A stretch of DNA of 32,441 bases from Planctomycetota bacterium (lineage in GTDB: Bacteria > Planctomycetota > Planctomycetia > Gemmatales > Gemmataceae). The stretch spans positions 1 to 32,441 of the forward strand of contig VGZI01000056.1 of NCBI GenBank assembly GCA_016872605.1, in the 5' to 3' direction. The notes beneath the pieces were generated by a model that was not told where the DNA came from, made no database searches, and was given only the letters and a program-made list of their open reading frames with translations. This document shows positions 24,163 to 32,228 of the stretch, piece by piece. Within the stretch, counting starts at the first letter, position 1. The number at the start of each line of letters is the position of its first letter. A program made the position numbers and the translations under genes.

Positions 24163-24453
24163 TTAATCGCCGAACACGGGCGGAACTCGATAGAAATCGT
24201 CCTTTCGGGCCGGGGCGTTCGCGAGGGCCTCGTCCGGGCTGAGCGAGGTTCCGGGCACGTCATCGCGGAAGACATCGTGCACGTCCAGTGCATGGGCCAG
24301 CGGTTCGACGGCGTCGGTGTTGAGCTGTTGCAGTTGATTGATGTAGTCGACGATGGCGCCGAGCTGGCGCACCATGGCGTCCACGTCCGCGTCGGAGAGT
24401 TCGAGCCGGGCGAGATCGGCAACCCTGCGGACTTCGTCGGCGCTGAGGGACAT
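24163..24453 (-). CDS. gatC: Asp-tRNA(Asn)/Glu-tRNA(Gln) amidotransferase subunit C
   Basis: This 96-residue protein is GatC: MSLSADEVRRVADLARLELS, then QLGAIVDYINQLQQLNTDAVEPLAHALDV (the belt that wraps GatA and GatB) and the ending PARKDDFYRVPPVFGD. It is a structural subunit that stabilises GatA and GatB. The start at 24453 is at the family N terminus; upstream codons run into a hairpin element. First gene of the gatCAB series, downstream of rpmB on the same strand. Confidence 0.95.
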   Translation of the reverse strand: MSLSADEVRRVADLARLELSDADVDAMVRQLGAIVDYINQLQQLNTDAVEPLAHALDVHDVFRDDVPGTSLSPDEALANAPARKDDFYRVPPVFGD

Positions 24454-24464
24454 GATAGACAATC

Positions 24465-24500
24465 CATTCCAGGAATTCGCTGCGCTCATCCCTGGGCTTC
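24465..24500. repeat. Palindromic element between rpmB and gatC
   Basis: CCAGG/CCTGG arms (24469-24473, 24491-24495) flank a TTCGCTGCGCTCA-type loop, followed by GGGCTTCGG. It shares the loop and right end with 4825-4853. It lies between the rpmB stop (24509) and the gatC start (24453). Confidence 0.55.
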
Positions 24501-24508
24501 GGTCGCGA

Positions 24509-24769
24509 TTACATGGTCGGCATTTGGAACGGCTTACGTTTGACCGGACGTTTGACGAGGCCGCCGCGAATGGCCTTGACGCTGACGCGCACGGTCTGAA
24601 CCTTGCCATCGACTTCGATCTTGACTCGCTGCAGGTTCGGGATGAATCGGCGTTTGGTCTTGCCGGTCACCTTCTGCCCGACGCCGCCCAAGTACTTCGC
24701 CTTGCCGCGCCGGGCGTATTTGTTTCCACCGGAGGGTTTCTTACCGGTGATCGCACATTTCATGGTCAT
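24509..24769 (-). CDS. rpmB: 50S ribosomal protein L28
   Basis: This 86-residue basic protein has the L28 pattern: CAITGKKPSGGNK at the start, then GKTKRRFIPNLQRVKIEVDG and VRVSVKAIRGGLVKRP. The region between (ARRGKAKYLGGVGQKVTG) is the type seen in planctomycete L28. It binds 23S rRNA in the large subunit. An alternative start at 24763 would drop two residues; neither has a good Shine-Dalgarno. A promoter-like pair lies about 45 bp upstream. Confidence 0.92.
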   Translation of the reverse strand: MTMKCAITGKKPSGGNKYARRGKAKYLGGVGQKVTGKTKRRFIPNLQRVKIEVDGKVQTVRVSVKAIRGGLVKRPVKRKPFQMPTM

Positions 24770-24813
24770 GATGAGGCTCGCAAATCGGTCAAGTAGCCCA
24801 AGAACGAAAGAAC

Positions 24814-24841
24814 ATCTTACGAAACGGCCAGCACTTGACAA
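24814..24841 (-). promoter_or_regulatory. Candidate rpmB promoter
   Basis: On the minus strand TTGTCA (24836-24841) and TAAGAT (24814-24819) are separated by 16 bases. Predicted transcription start is near 24807, giving a leader of about 40 bases. One and two mismatches to the sigma70 hexamers. Confidence 0.5.
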
Positions 24842-25109
24842 GCTCGCTGTCAGACTGGTCAGCGCATCCGAATGGTGATGCTGCACGAGTTGAGAAACAA
24901 TCCGATTCCACAAGTGACGACTGTGTCGGCGATTGCGAAAACCGAGTTCATCGCATGTTGACGCACACTCGGGCATTGATGGACCCTGCGATTGTTTCAG
25001 GTCGTTCGTTTAGCGCGATTATTCCACCGGGTGCGAAAAAAATGGCTAAACGTAACCAACGCATCGGACATGAGTAACGACCAATCTTGAATTTATTTCA
25101 AGAAAAAAC

Positions 25110-25137
25110 TTGAAATCGGTTTTCGCATGGGTATAGT
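25110..25137 (+). promoter_or_regulatory. Candidate mraZ promoter
   Basis: TTGAAA (25110-25115) and TATAGT (25132-25137) are 16 bases apart. Transcription would start at about 25144, inside the MraZ box array. An inverted TTCAAG/CTTGAA repeat overlaps the -35. Confidence 0.6.
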
Positions 25138-25139
25138 TA

Positions 25140-25179
25140 TGGTGAGAAATGGATGTATGTGGGTGAAAGTGGGATTCGC
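25140..25179 (+). promoter_or_regulatory. MraZ operator (10-nt-period box array)
   Basis: Four boxes TGGTG, TGGAT, TGGGT and TGGGA begin at 25140, 25150, 25160 and 25170, each followed by a 5-nt spacer; a further TGGGT is at 25128 out of phase. This is the known MraZ target layout (TGGGN-N5 direct repeats), directly after the promoter and 38-77 bases before the mraZ start, which predicts autorepression. Confidence 0.75.
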
Positions 25180-25216
25180 CTGCCGATCGCAAGGATAGCA
25201 ACCGTAGGCGATCACC

Positions 25217-25654
25217 ATGTTGCTGACTGGAACTCACCCGCGAACTCTCGATGACAAGAAGCGGTTGACGCTTCCTAAGCGAGTTCGAGAGCAAGTTGGT
25301 GAGGCAACTCAGTTGTTCGTCACGCCTGGAGCGGATCAATCGCTCTGGATCTATTCGCAGGCGGAGCTCGAACGACTGTCGGCCAGGTTAGACGACGCGC
25401 CGGCGACCGATGCCCAGGCACGCGTTTTTCGCCGGTTGTTTTTCGCCCAGATGGAGGCGGTCGATCTGGATCGCAACGGACGCATCTTGATACCGGATCG
25501 CCTGGTGCAGTTTGCGGGGCTGGAACATGAGGTAGTGCTGCTCGGCGTCCACGATCATCTCGAGGTTTGGGATTCGGGACGCTGGAACACCTACTACGAG
25601 CAGCACAGTCCGGAATTTGACAAGGTCGCGGAACAAGCGTTTCGCGCCCACTAG
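25217..25654 (+). CDS. mraZ: Transcriptional regulator MraZ
   Basis: This 145-residue protein has the two AbrB-like half-domains of MraZ: LDDKKRLTLPKRVRE near residues 11-25 and the second copy LDRNGRILIPDRLVQFAGL at about 83-101. Arg residues after each LD turn contact DNA in the family. MraZ forms a ring and represses its own division-cluster promoter through TGGGN repeats, and such repeats lie just upstream. Initiation is at the ATG at 25217; no strong Shine-Dalgarno. It is the first gene of the dcw-type cluster, with rsmH 348 bp downstream behind a terminator. Confidence 0.94.
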   Translation: MLLTGTHPRTLDDKKRLTLPKRVREQVGEATQLFVTPGADQSLWIYSQAELERLSARLDDAPATDAQARVFRRLFFAQMEAVDLDRNGRILIPDRLVQFAGLEHEVVLLGVHDHLEVWDSGRWNTYYEQHSPEFDKVAEQAFRAH

Positions 25655-25702
25655 CCGCTTGCAGCGTAGCGGGAGGTTGATACGCGGTAGGCGGTCGACG
25701 AA

Positions 25703-25761
25703 CCAAATGTAGCCCGTTAGGGAGTGACGGGGGAGCCGCAGGGAACCGTGGCCTACATTGG
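25703..25761. repeat. Inverted repeat with ATGTAG/CTACAT arms
   Basis: CCAAATGTAGCC (25703-25714) and GGCCTACATTGG (25750-25761) are complementary with one indel on each side, enclosing a CGTTAGGGAGTGACGGGGGA segment. It resembles dispersed repeats of planctomycetes, but only one copy is in this window. Confidence 0.5.
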
Positions 25762-25888
25762 ATTTTGAAGAGGTCGCTGACACCGACGAGGGGCTGTCGA
25801 AGGTCACGTGCTTTGTTGGCATTTGGCTTGAACTGCCGACGATCCCCCAATCCGTCAAGGTTTGCCGACAGCCCCTTGACCACAACAA

Positions 25889-25931
25889 GCGTGAGAGTAA
25901 GGATGCTTCCTTGCTCTCACGCTTTTTTTTG
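25889..25931 (+). terminator. Intrinsic terminator downstream of mraZ
   Basis: Arms 25889-25903 and 25908-25922 (GCGTGAGAGTAAGGA and complement, one mismatch) with a 4-base loop are followed by nine T. It is a textbook Rho-independent terminator on the plus strand. It should end the mraZ transcript before rsmH. Confidence 0.88.
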
Positions 25932-25934
25932 CAC

Positions 25935-26000
25935 GCCCCGCGGTGAGGTACTCCGAACCTCGGGGATTCCAGGGATTCGGAGTACCTCGTCCCTGGGCGT
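25935..26000. repeat. Palindromic element (GGTGAGGTACTCCGA family), directly before rsmH
   Basis: Core arms GAGGTACTCCGA (25946-25957) and TCGGAGTACCTC (25978-25989) are perfect; flanking parts are degenerate (CGCCC/GGGCG outer ends). It shares the core with the gatA-gatB element. It ends two bases before the rsmH ATG, so it forms the whole ribosome-binding region of that gene. Confidence 0.8.
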
Positions 26001-26002
26001 CC

Positions 26003-26902
26003 ATGGCACAACACATCTCCGTACTGGCCGACGAAGTCATCGCCTTGGCTGATCCGCAGCCGGGTCAGACCGTGGTCGATGCGACCGTCGGCGTGGGCGG
26101 ACACTCAACCCTCATCTGGCCGCGCATCCAGCCGGGCGGAACGTTGATCGCGCTCGATCAAGACCCCACAATGCTCGCAATCGCCCAAGGGCATCTGACC
26201 GATTTGCCGATTGTTTGGAAGCACGCAAACTTCGAAGATCTGCCCGCGGTGCTTGACGAACTGCGGATTCCCGCGGTCGACGCCATTCTCGCGGACCTTG
26301 GATTCTGCTCCGATCAGATGAGTGACGCAGCACGTGGTCTGAGCTTTCAGAGCGACGGCCCACTCGACATGCGGCTCGACCCGACGCGAGGCGAGCCTGC
26401 GAGCGCCTTGATTCGTCGCCTCTCGGAAAAAGAACTGGCCGACATTTTTTGGCAGTACGGCGAAGAACGTTTCAGCCGCCGGGTGGCCCGACAAGTCGTA
26501 GAGACCAGGAAGGCCACGCCGATTGCGACAACCGGGCAATTGGCGGACCTCGTTCGTCGCTGCGTGCCGCGATCTCGTGGTCATGCGATCGACCCGGCGA
26601 CGCGAGTCTTCCAGGCCCTGCGAATTGCCGTCAATGATGAGCTCGGGGCTCTGGAGCGGTTTCTTCAGGTTGTGCCAGACTGCCTGAAACCGCGGGGCAA
26701 AGTCGCGATCATCAGTTTTCATTCGCTGGAAGATCGAATCGTCAAAAAGGCCTTTCGCGGAATGCCGAATTTAGTTAAAGAGCTTACCCGCAAACCGGTT
26801 CAGGCGAGCGAACAGGAGAAGCGGGACAACCCGCGCTCGCGCAGCGCGAAGCTTCGCGTGGCCCAGCGCCGCGTGGATCAGGATTCACCACTTACAACTT
26901 AA
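26003..26902 (+). CDS. rsmH: 16S rRNA (cytosine(1402)-N(4))-methyltransferase
   Basis: This 299-residue enzyme uses S-adenosylmethionine to methylate C1402 in the ribosomal P site. HISVLADEVI opens it. The SAM site is DATVGVGGHST at 26-36 with GTLIALDQDP after it. DLGFCSDQM and RGLSF...PLDMRLD (to residue 126) are the family motifs, with RVFQALRIAVNDELGAL and GKVAIISFHSLEDRIVK near the end. The start at 26003 fits the family; longer frames translate the palindromic element. Usual position after mraZ is kept, but the spacer has a terminator, so a separate promoter is expected. Confidence 0.96.
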   Translation: MAQHISVLADEVIALADPQPGQTVVDATVGVGGHSTLIWPRIQPGGTLIALDQDPTMLAIAQGHLTDLPIVWKHANFEDLPAVLDELRIPAVDAILADLGFCSDQMSDAARGLSFQSDGPLDMRLDPTRGEPASALIRRLSEKELADIFWQYGEERFSRRVARQVVETRKATPIATTGQLADLVRRCVPRSRGHAIDPATRVFQALRIAVNDELGALERFLQVVPDCLKPRGKVAIISFHSLEDRIVKKAFRGMPNLVKELTRKPVQASEQEKRDNPRSRSAKLRVAQRRVDQDSPLTT

Positions 26903-26917
26903 CGTTCGGGAGGCGCC

Positions 26918-28414
26918 ATGGACGAGCAGAACCAAGAGAATGGAGCACAGGGCGGCATGACCCGCGAAAGCAAGATCGGCCTAATCGTGGCCGGCTCGTT
27001 TCTCGTCCTGGTGTGCATCGTCGTGGCATCCAAGTGGAACCGCGGCGACCAACCTCCGACGGGTGATGGGGAAGAGCAACAGGCGCGGGAGATCGCCGCC
27101 GCGAAGCCCTCGTCGAAAGTGACGGGTGGCGAGGCTAAGAAGACCGCCGCGCCCCCGAAGAGCACAGCGCCGGCCGCCCCGTCCGGTGAAAAGAAACCCG
27201 ACAGCTTGCCGCCGTTGTCACCGCCTCCGACCGCGGGTGGTCCGCCATCGCTGGATACCCTGCCCTTGCCGCCAAGGGCTGACGCGGCGCCGCTACCCAA
27301 GCCCGATTCGTTGCCTCTGCCGCCGATTGCGAAGCCGGATGCGCCGGGTGGATTTCCGATGTTTCCCGACTTGCCGGTCAAGCCGAGCGAACTCGGTGCG
27401 AAACCGGCCGATACGCCGACCGCGCCGATCCTCCAGGTAAAGGACGACAAGAAGCCTGCCGTGGATATCGCCACGCCCACCTTCCCGCCGCCGCAACCTT
27501 TGCCGCCGCTGGACGACAAGAAACCCGGCGATCTGCCGAAGCCGATGCCAATTCAGTTTCCCAAGGATCCGCCGATCACCATCGGCAAGCCCAATGTGAT
27601 TCCGCCCAAAGACGCCGAAGTGAAGAGGCCTGACAGCACATTGACGTTCCCGCCGATCGGCATCCCGCTTCCCGAAAAGGACACGAAGTCGACGGCGCCG
27701 AACATCACTAGGCCGAAGGACGAATTGAAGCCGCCCCCCCTCCTCGCCTTTCCGAAAGACGACGCCAAGCCCGGCATCACGCCGATACCGAACGATTCGC
27801 TGCTGCCGCCGGGCTCGCTGCCCCGGATCGGCGCCAATGACCTGCCGAGCACGCCGACGATTACGACGAAGCCGATCGTCATCGGCGACAAGCCGGCGCC
27901 GTCGGTCACGGATGTAAGTGCGGCCCCCTATGCCTGCCAAGCGGTTGACACGAGCTTCGCCATCCTGAGCATGCGGTTCTATGGCAATGAGAAGTATGCC
28001 GATGCACTGTTGGCGTATAACCGCGAATACGCGAAATTCGTGAAGGACGGCGAGAACCTGTTGGCTAGCCCGCCGCGCCTGACCACGGGCCAAACCGTGC
28101 TGCATCCGCCGCTGAGCGCTCTTGAACGGATGCAAGCGCGTCCCGCCACCGCCATGATTCCCGCCACGCCGGTCGTCAACCTCGCCAAGCCCTCGCCGCT
28201 CAATCCGACAACGACTCCGGGGACCATCCCCGCCGGCGCCGCGACACGCTCTTACAAGGTCGCCAATCCAGCCGGCGAGAGCATCCTCGACATCGCCGAA
28301 CGCCAACTCGGCAACCGCAACCTATGGACGGAGATCAACCGTATCAATCAGTCCAACCCCGGCGTTCGCCCGCCGGCCTTGATCCCGTTCGGGACAGATC
28401 TGAAACTGCCGTAG
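26918..28414 (+). CDS. Bitopic Pro-rich membrane protein with two LysM-like modules
   Basis: This 498-residue protein has a short cytoplasmic N terminus and one membrane helix (about 20-40, IGLIVAGSFLVLVCIVV). A long Pro/Lys/Asp-rich stalk (about 45-330, repeats of DKKP and PLPP) follows. The end holds two LysM-like modules: about 336-398 (DTSFAILSMRFYGNEKYADA) and about 445-498 (YKVANPAGESILDIAERQLG...IPFGTDLKLP). LysM domains bind N-acetylglucosamine polymers such as peptidoglycan. GGGAGG precedes the ATG, and it starts 15 bp after rsmH, so they are co-transcribed. It occupies the place of ftsL in other dcw clusters and has FtsN-like topology; a role at the cell wall or in division is inference. 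The TAG stop lies inside the repeat element 28409-28493. Confidence 0.85.
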   Translation: MDEQNQENGAQGGMTRESKIGLIVAGSFLVLVCIVVASKWNRGDQPPTGDGEEQQAREIAAAKPSSKVTGGEAKKTAAPPKSTAPAAPSGEKKPDSLPPLSPPPTAGGPPSLDTLPLPPRADAAPLPKPDSLPLPPIAKPDAPGGFPMFPDLPVKPSELGAKPADTPTAPILQVKDDKKPAVDIATPTFPPPQPLPPLDDKKPGDLPKPMPIQFPKDPPITIGKPNVIPPKDAEVKRPDSTLTFPPIGIPLPEKDTKSTAPNITRPKDELKPPPLLAFPKDDAKPGITPIPNDSLLPPGSLPRIGANDLPSTPTITTKPIVIGDKPAPSVTDVSAAPYACQAVDTSFAILSMRFYGNEKYADALLAYNREYAKFVKDGENLLASPPRLTTGQTVLHPPLSALERMQARPATAMIPATPVVNLAKPSPLNPTTTPGTIPAGAATRSYKVANPAGESILDIAERQLGNRNLWTEINRINQSNPGVRPPALIPFGTDLKLP

Positions 28415-28493
28415 AGGCAAGCTGCCAGCTTGACTCAGACGCTCTCGATTATTCACGCTTCGTCGGGGACAAGCTGGCGCCTTGTCCCTACGG
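28409..28493. repeat. Inverted repeat between convergent genes, containing the stop codon
   Basis: Arms 28409-28432 and 28470-28493 (CCGTAGAGGCAAGCTGCCAG onward) match at 20 of 24 positions around a 37-base centre. The left arm contains the TAG stop of the LysM protein, and the smc stop (28500) lies seven bases beyond. It probably serves as a bidirectional transcript end. Confidence 0.75.
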
Positions 28494-28499
28494 GACGAT

Positions 28500-31400
28500 T
28501 CACGACGCCTGCGCCTTCGGCTCGACGGCTTCCTCCACCCAGTCTTCGAAGCGAATCGTGACTTGCTTGGATATGCCCGACTCTTGCATGGTGATGCCGT
28601 AGAGCGTGTCGGCGGCGGCCATTGTCTTCTTCGAATGCGTCACGACGATGAACTGCGACTGTCCCGCAAATTCCTTCAATACTCCCACAAATCGGCCGAT
28701 GTTTGCCTCATCGAGTGCTGCGTCCACTTCGTCAAGCAAACAGAACGGGCTTGGTTTCGAGCGGAACACGGCAAGCAGCAGCGCCACCGCGGTCAGCGTC
28801 TTCTCGCCGCCGGACATGAGCGAGATGCTGCGTAGTTCTTTGCCGGGCGGTCGCGCGATGATGTCGATGCCCGATTCGAGCACGTCGTTTTCGTCTTCGA
28901 GCACGATGTCCGCCATGCCGCCGCCGAAGAGCTTGCGGAACAACTCCTGAAAATGCGTGCGTACAACAGCAAACGTGTCGAGAAACATCTTTTTGCTGTC
29001 GACGTTGATCTTCGCAATGATCTCTTCCAGCGATTTCTTGGCGCTGTTCAGATCGTCGAACTGCGTCTGCAGTGAGACAGCCCGGGCATCCAACTCGTTC
29101 AACTCCTGTAGCGCTTCCATGTTGACGTTCCCGAGCCGGCTGAGCTTGCGACGAAGTTCGTCAATCTCTTGTTGAGCGGCCACCGGCTCGAATGCCGGCT
29201 CGGTGAGAACCTCGCCCGCGCGTGGTTCAGGCTGGGGCACTGTCGGAATCGGTTGCAGCATCAGTTCGGCCAATTCAACCTGGTAATCGTCGCGAAGTCG
29301 CTGCACGAGGCTGTCACGCTGATGTCGCAGATTGGTCGCTTCCAGCTCGCGCTGATGCACCGTTTCCTGATGGGTCCTCCATTCGGCTCGCGCGGTTTGG
29401 GCTTGCTGCGATAGCCGAACTCGTTCATTGCGCTTTCGCTCGCGTTGCTCGATCATGTCGCCAATGTGGCGCTGATAATGCTCCTTCGAAAGGTACGCCT
29501 GGGCCAGGAAGGATGAGGCTCGCAGCATTGTCTGTTGGCTGTCAGTAAGACGAGCGACTAGTTGGTCGACGTTCCGCTGATTATGCTCCAGCTCCTGCAA
29601 GCGCTGGTGGTAGTCGCGCGACGATTGCTGAAATTGCGTTTGCAAGCTGCGATGTCGTTCGTCGACCTGGGCGAACGCGACCTGGGCCTGCGTAAACGCT
29701 TGCTGCGATTCGTGACGATCGCGCTCGCGGACGTGAATCTCCTCCTCGGCCAGGTGTAAGCGTTGATGCAACGTTTGGACAAGCGCCTCCGCCTCGGCCG
29801 CCTGCGTCTGGCATGTTTGCCACGCTGTCTCGACTGCGGCGACCTCTTGCTCGATCCGCTCAATCTCGTCGCGGCTAACGGTGACCTCTTCGTGCAGCCC
29901 TTGCCGGCGCTCCTGATGCCTTCCCACGCGGGAGCGAAGGTCAGCGGCCTGCTCCCCGAGCACCGTGATCGCTTCCTGATCATCCACAATGACCGAATCG
30001 AGGGCGCGTATCTGATCGCCGAGAGAATGCCACGCGCTTTCGGTTTGAAGGATGCGCTGGTCCAACTGTTGGAGTTGCTCATGAAGTTCGCGCCATTCGC
30101 TCTTGCGCGACAGGATTCCGGTCTCAGCATGATGCGTTCCGACCGTCAGCGTGCCATCCGGCTCCAACAGCTCACCTTGCAGCGTCACGAGCCGAAAGCC
30201 CGGCGTGTGGGCGGCAATGGCGCGAGCAGTCACCAAATCGCGCACGATCAACGTATGGCCCAGAAGCAGCGACGGAAGATCGACCAACTCCGGATGCTCG
30301 CACGACACCAATTGCTCGGCCAGAGCCACCAAGCCGGGATGCTCCGGCGTCGGCTCGTTCCCGTCGAGCCCCGGATCTTTGAGCTTGCTCATCAACGACA
30401 CTTGCACCGCAAGGTTCGCCTTCAGTCCCTTCATGGCCGCATCCTGCTCGGAGCCGGACAGCGTCCTCATCGACGCGAGGGGCAGAAAGCTCACGCGCCC
30501 CGAGAACGGCTGAGTTCGCTCGGCCAACGCCTGCGCCAGCACGTCGTTGTCGCGCACCACGAACCGCTGCGCCCAATCGCCGAGCGCAAGGTCGATCAGC
30601 GGGGCATACTCGCGCCGCACTGTCAAGAAATCCGCGATCATGCCGACCACGGTGCTCCAGGGCCCCGCTTCGGATTGCTCTGTCAGCGCGATGACCTCGC
30701 GCACGCCGGTTCCCAGTCCTTCGTGGCTGCGGATCAAGCCATCGAGCACCTCGATTCGGCTGGTAAGCCCGCTGCGGTTTTCGCGTTCGCGGGCAACCTG
30801 CTCGCCGATGCGTTCGCGCTCGTGCCGCAGGCGTTCCTGCTCGGCTTTGTCGCTTTGCAGCTTGTTGCGCGACTGCTGCAATCGCTCATGCAACTCCGAT
30901 TCCGCTTGCAACAGCTCCTGAAGCTCAACATCGAGCGACGCGAGGTTGGTCGCCACTTGCTCGGATCGCAGCCGCAGGCGATCGCGTTCGCGGCGAAGGT
31001 TGTCGACCTGGGCCTTGCTGGAGACCACCTCGTTCTGCAGATGGGCCGATCGACGCATTTGCTCGAAATGCAACGCCTTGTCGGCGGCGATCTGTTCGTT
31101 CAGCTCCGCGAGACGGGATGTGGCGGCATGCAATGTCGCTTGATGGGCCTGCACTTGCTCGCGTTCGTGATCCGCTTGCCGCGCTGCTTCCACAAGCGCC
31201 GCCTCCGCAGCCCGCGTCGTCTCGGCCAGCGCTCGCACGCGCTGGGTCAGGTCGTTAAGGCGATGGCGCGTCTGCTGAAGTTCGGCTTGCAAGTCGCTCG
31301 TCGCGCCGGTTTCGTGGGTGATCGTCGATTCATCCGCCTGGATCTGCCCGAGCAACTTGGCAAGCGCCGCTTCCTCGTCGCGCAGTTGGTCGTCAAGATC

Positions 31401-32228
31401 GGCCAGCAGCATCTCCAATCGTTCTGCCTCCGCTTCGCAAGCGCCGGCGCGGGCGGCACGCTGGTCCAGCTCTCCCTTGAGCGAATCGAGCACTTGCGTC
31501 TGGGCATCGACCTTCATCGTCAGGTCGCGGTACTCGACCTGGCCGACGCAAATGCGAAGGTCGCGCAGACGATCGCTGTACTCCTTGAACCGCTGGGCCT
31601 TCGATGCTTGAAGCTTGACGCTGCGCAACTGCTTCTCGACCTCTTCGATGATGTCCTTGACGCGAGCCAGATTCTGGTCGACGCGTTCGAGCTTGCGGAG
31701 CGTCTCGATCTTTTTCGCCTTGAATCGGCTGATGCCGGCCGCCTCCTCGAAGATGGTCCGACGGTCTTTGTTGGAGGCTTGCAAAAGGACATCGACCTTG
31801 CCCTGGGCGATGATGCACAGGTCGTCGTTGCCGGCGCCAGAGCCGAGGAAAAGTTCCTTGATGTCTTTGAGGCGAGAGATTTGGCCGTTGATGACGTACT
31901 CGCCTTCGCCGGTGCGATAGACGCGGCGAGTAATCTGTACTTCTTCGGCCTCGGTCGGAAGCTGTCGGCGGCGGTTGTCGAAGGTCATGGTGACTTCTGC
32001 CAAACCGAGGCTTTTGCGCGACGAGGAGCCGTTGAAGATGACGTCTGCCATCTCGCCGCCGCGTAAGCTCTTGGCCGACTGCTCGCCGAGAATCCAACGG
32101 ACGGCATCGACGATGTTGCTCTTGCCCGAGCCGTTGGGTCCGACGATGGCCGTGACGCCGTCGGGAAAATCGAAGACGGTCTTGTCCGCGAAGCTTTTGA
32201 ACCCGACGAGTTCCAACCGTTTGAGCAT
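28500..32228 (-). CDS. smc: Chromosome segregation ATPase SMC
   Basis: This 1242-residue protein has full SMC architecture: [20 protein letters not shown] with Walker [10 protein letters not shown] at 30-38, a long coiled coil, a hinge at about 500-680 ([29 protein letters not shown]), the returning coil, and the C-terminal signature [15 protein letters not shown] near 1137 followed by Walker [14 protein letters not shown]. The hinge contains an extra stretch ([17 protein letters not shown]). SMC with ScpAB compacts and aligns chromosome arms, loaded by ParB at parS; a parS-like site is in this window. Start at 32228 matches the family N terminus, not the longer frame to 32300. No clear Shine-Dalgarno is seen. 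Confidence 0.97.
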   Translation of the reverse strand: MLKRLELVGFKSFADKTVFDFPDGVTAIVGPNGSGKSNIVDAVRWILGEQSAKSLRGGEMADVIFNGSSSRKSLGLAEVTMTFDNRRRQLPTEAEEVQITRRVYRTGEGEYVINGQISRLKDIKELFLGSGAGNDDLCIIAQGKVDVLLQASNKDRRTIFEEAAGISRFKAKKIETLRKLERVDQNLARVKDIIEEVEKQLRSVKLQASKAQRFKEYSDRLRDLRICVGQVEYRDLTMKVDAQTQVLDSLKGELDQRAARAGACEAEAERLEMLLADLDDQLRDEEAALAKLLGQIQADESTITHETGATSDLQAELQQTRHRLNDLTQRVRALAETTRAAEAALVEAARQADHEREQVQAHQATLHAATSRLAELNEQIAADKALHFEQMRRSAHLQNEVVSSKAQVDNLRRERDRLRLRSEQVATNLASLDVELQELLQAESELHERLQQSRNKLQSDKAEQERLRHERERIGEQVARERENRSGLTSRIEVLDGLIRSHEGLGTGVREVIALTEQSEAGPWSTVVGMIADFLTVRREYAPLIDLALGDWAQRFVVRDNDVLAQALAERTQPFSGRVSFLPLASMRTLSGSEQDAAMKGLKANLAVQVSLMSKLKDPGLDGNEPTPEHPGLVALAEQLVSCEHPELVDLPSLLLGHTLIVRDLVTARAIAAHTPGFRLVTLQGELLEPDGTLTVGTHHAETGILSRKSEWRELHEQLQQLDQRILQTESAWHSLGDQIRALDSVIVDDQEAITVLGEQAADLRSRVGRHQERRQGLHEEVTVSRDEIERIEQEVAAVETAWQTCQTQAAEAEALVQTLHQRLHLAEEEIHVRERDRHESQQAFTQAQVAFAQVDERHRSLQTQFQQSSRDYHQRLQELEHNQRNVDQLVARLTDSQQTMLRASSFLAQAYLSKEHYQRHIGDMIEQRERKRNERVRLSQQAQTARAEWRTHQETVHQRELEATNLRHQRDSLVQRLRDDYQVELAELMLQPIPTVPQPEPRAGEVLTEPAFEPVAAQQEIDELRRKLSRLGNVNMEALQELNELDARAVSLQTQFDDLNSAKKSLEEIIAKINVDSKKMFLDTFAVVRTHFQELFRKLFGGGMADIVLEDENDVLESGIDIIARPPGKELRSISLMSGGEKTLTAVALLLAVFRSKPSPFCLLDEVDAALDEANIGRFVGVLKEFAGQSQFIVVTHSKKTMAAADTLYGITMQESGISKQVTIRFEDWVEEAVEPKAQAS

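Larger units (their letters stand above)
24770..25216. other. Divergent regulatory region rpmB/mraZ
   Basis: About 450 bp with no supported gene. It contains an rpmB promoter candidate (24814-24841), a CGTTTAGC/GCTAAACG inverted repeat (25007-25014 and 25045-25052), a TTCAAG/CTTGAA inverted repeat near 25087-25115, and the mraZ promoter and operator. Confidence 0.7.
25655..26002. other. Structured mraZ-rsmH spacer
   Basis: These 348 bp contain no supported gene but four structures in series: a CCAAATGTAGCC/GGCCTACATTGG repeat (25703-25761), a long-range 11-bp inverted repeat (25789-25799 and 25866-25876), an intrinsic terminator (25889-25931) and a palindromic element ending two bases before rsmH. 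Such a spacer is unusual because mraZ and rsmH are normally adjacent. Confidence 0.7.

Noticed and set aside
25800..25812. A second CACGTG (GTCACGTGC) considered as parS
   Set aside because: The flanking bases do not fit GTTNCACGTGNAAC and it is not palindromic beyond the core.
29763..32066. A 767-codon plus-strand open frame opposite smc
   Set aside because: Antisense shadow of smc; the composition (Leu/Arg/Gln-rich) reflects the complement of coiled-coil codons.
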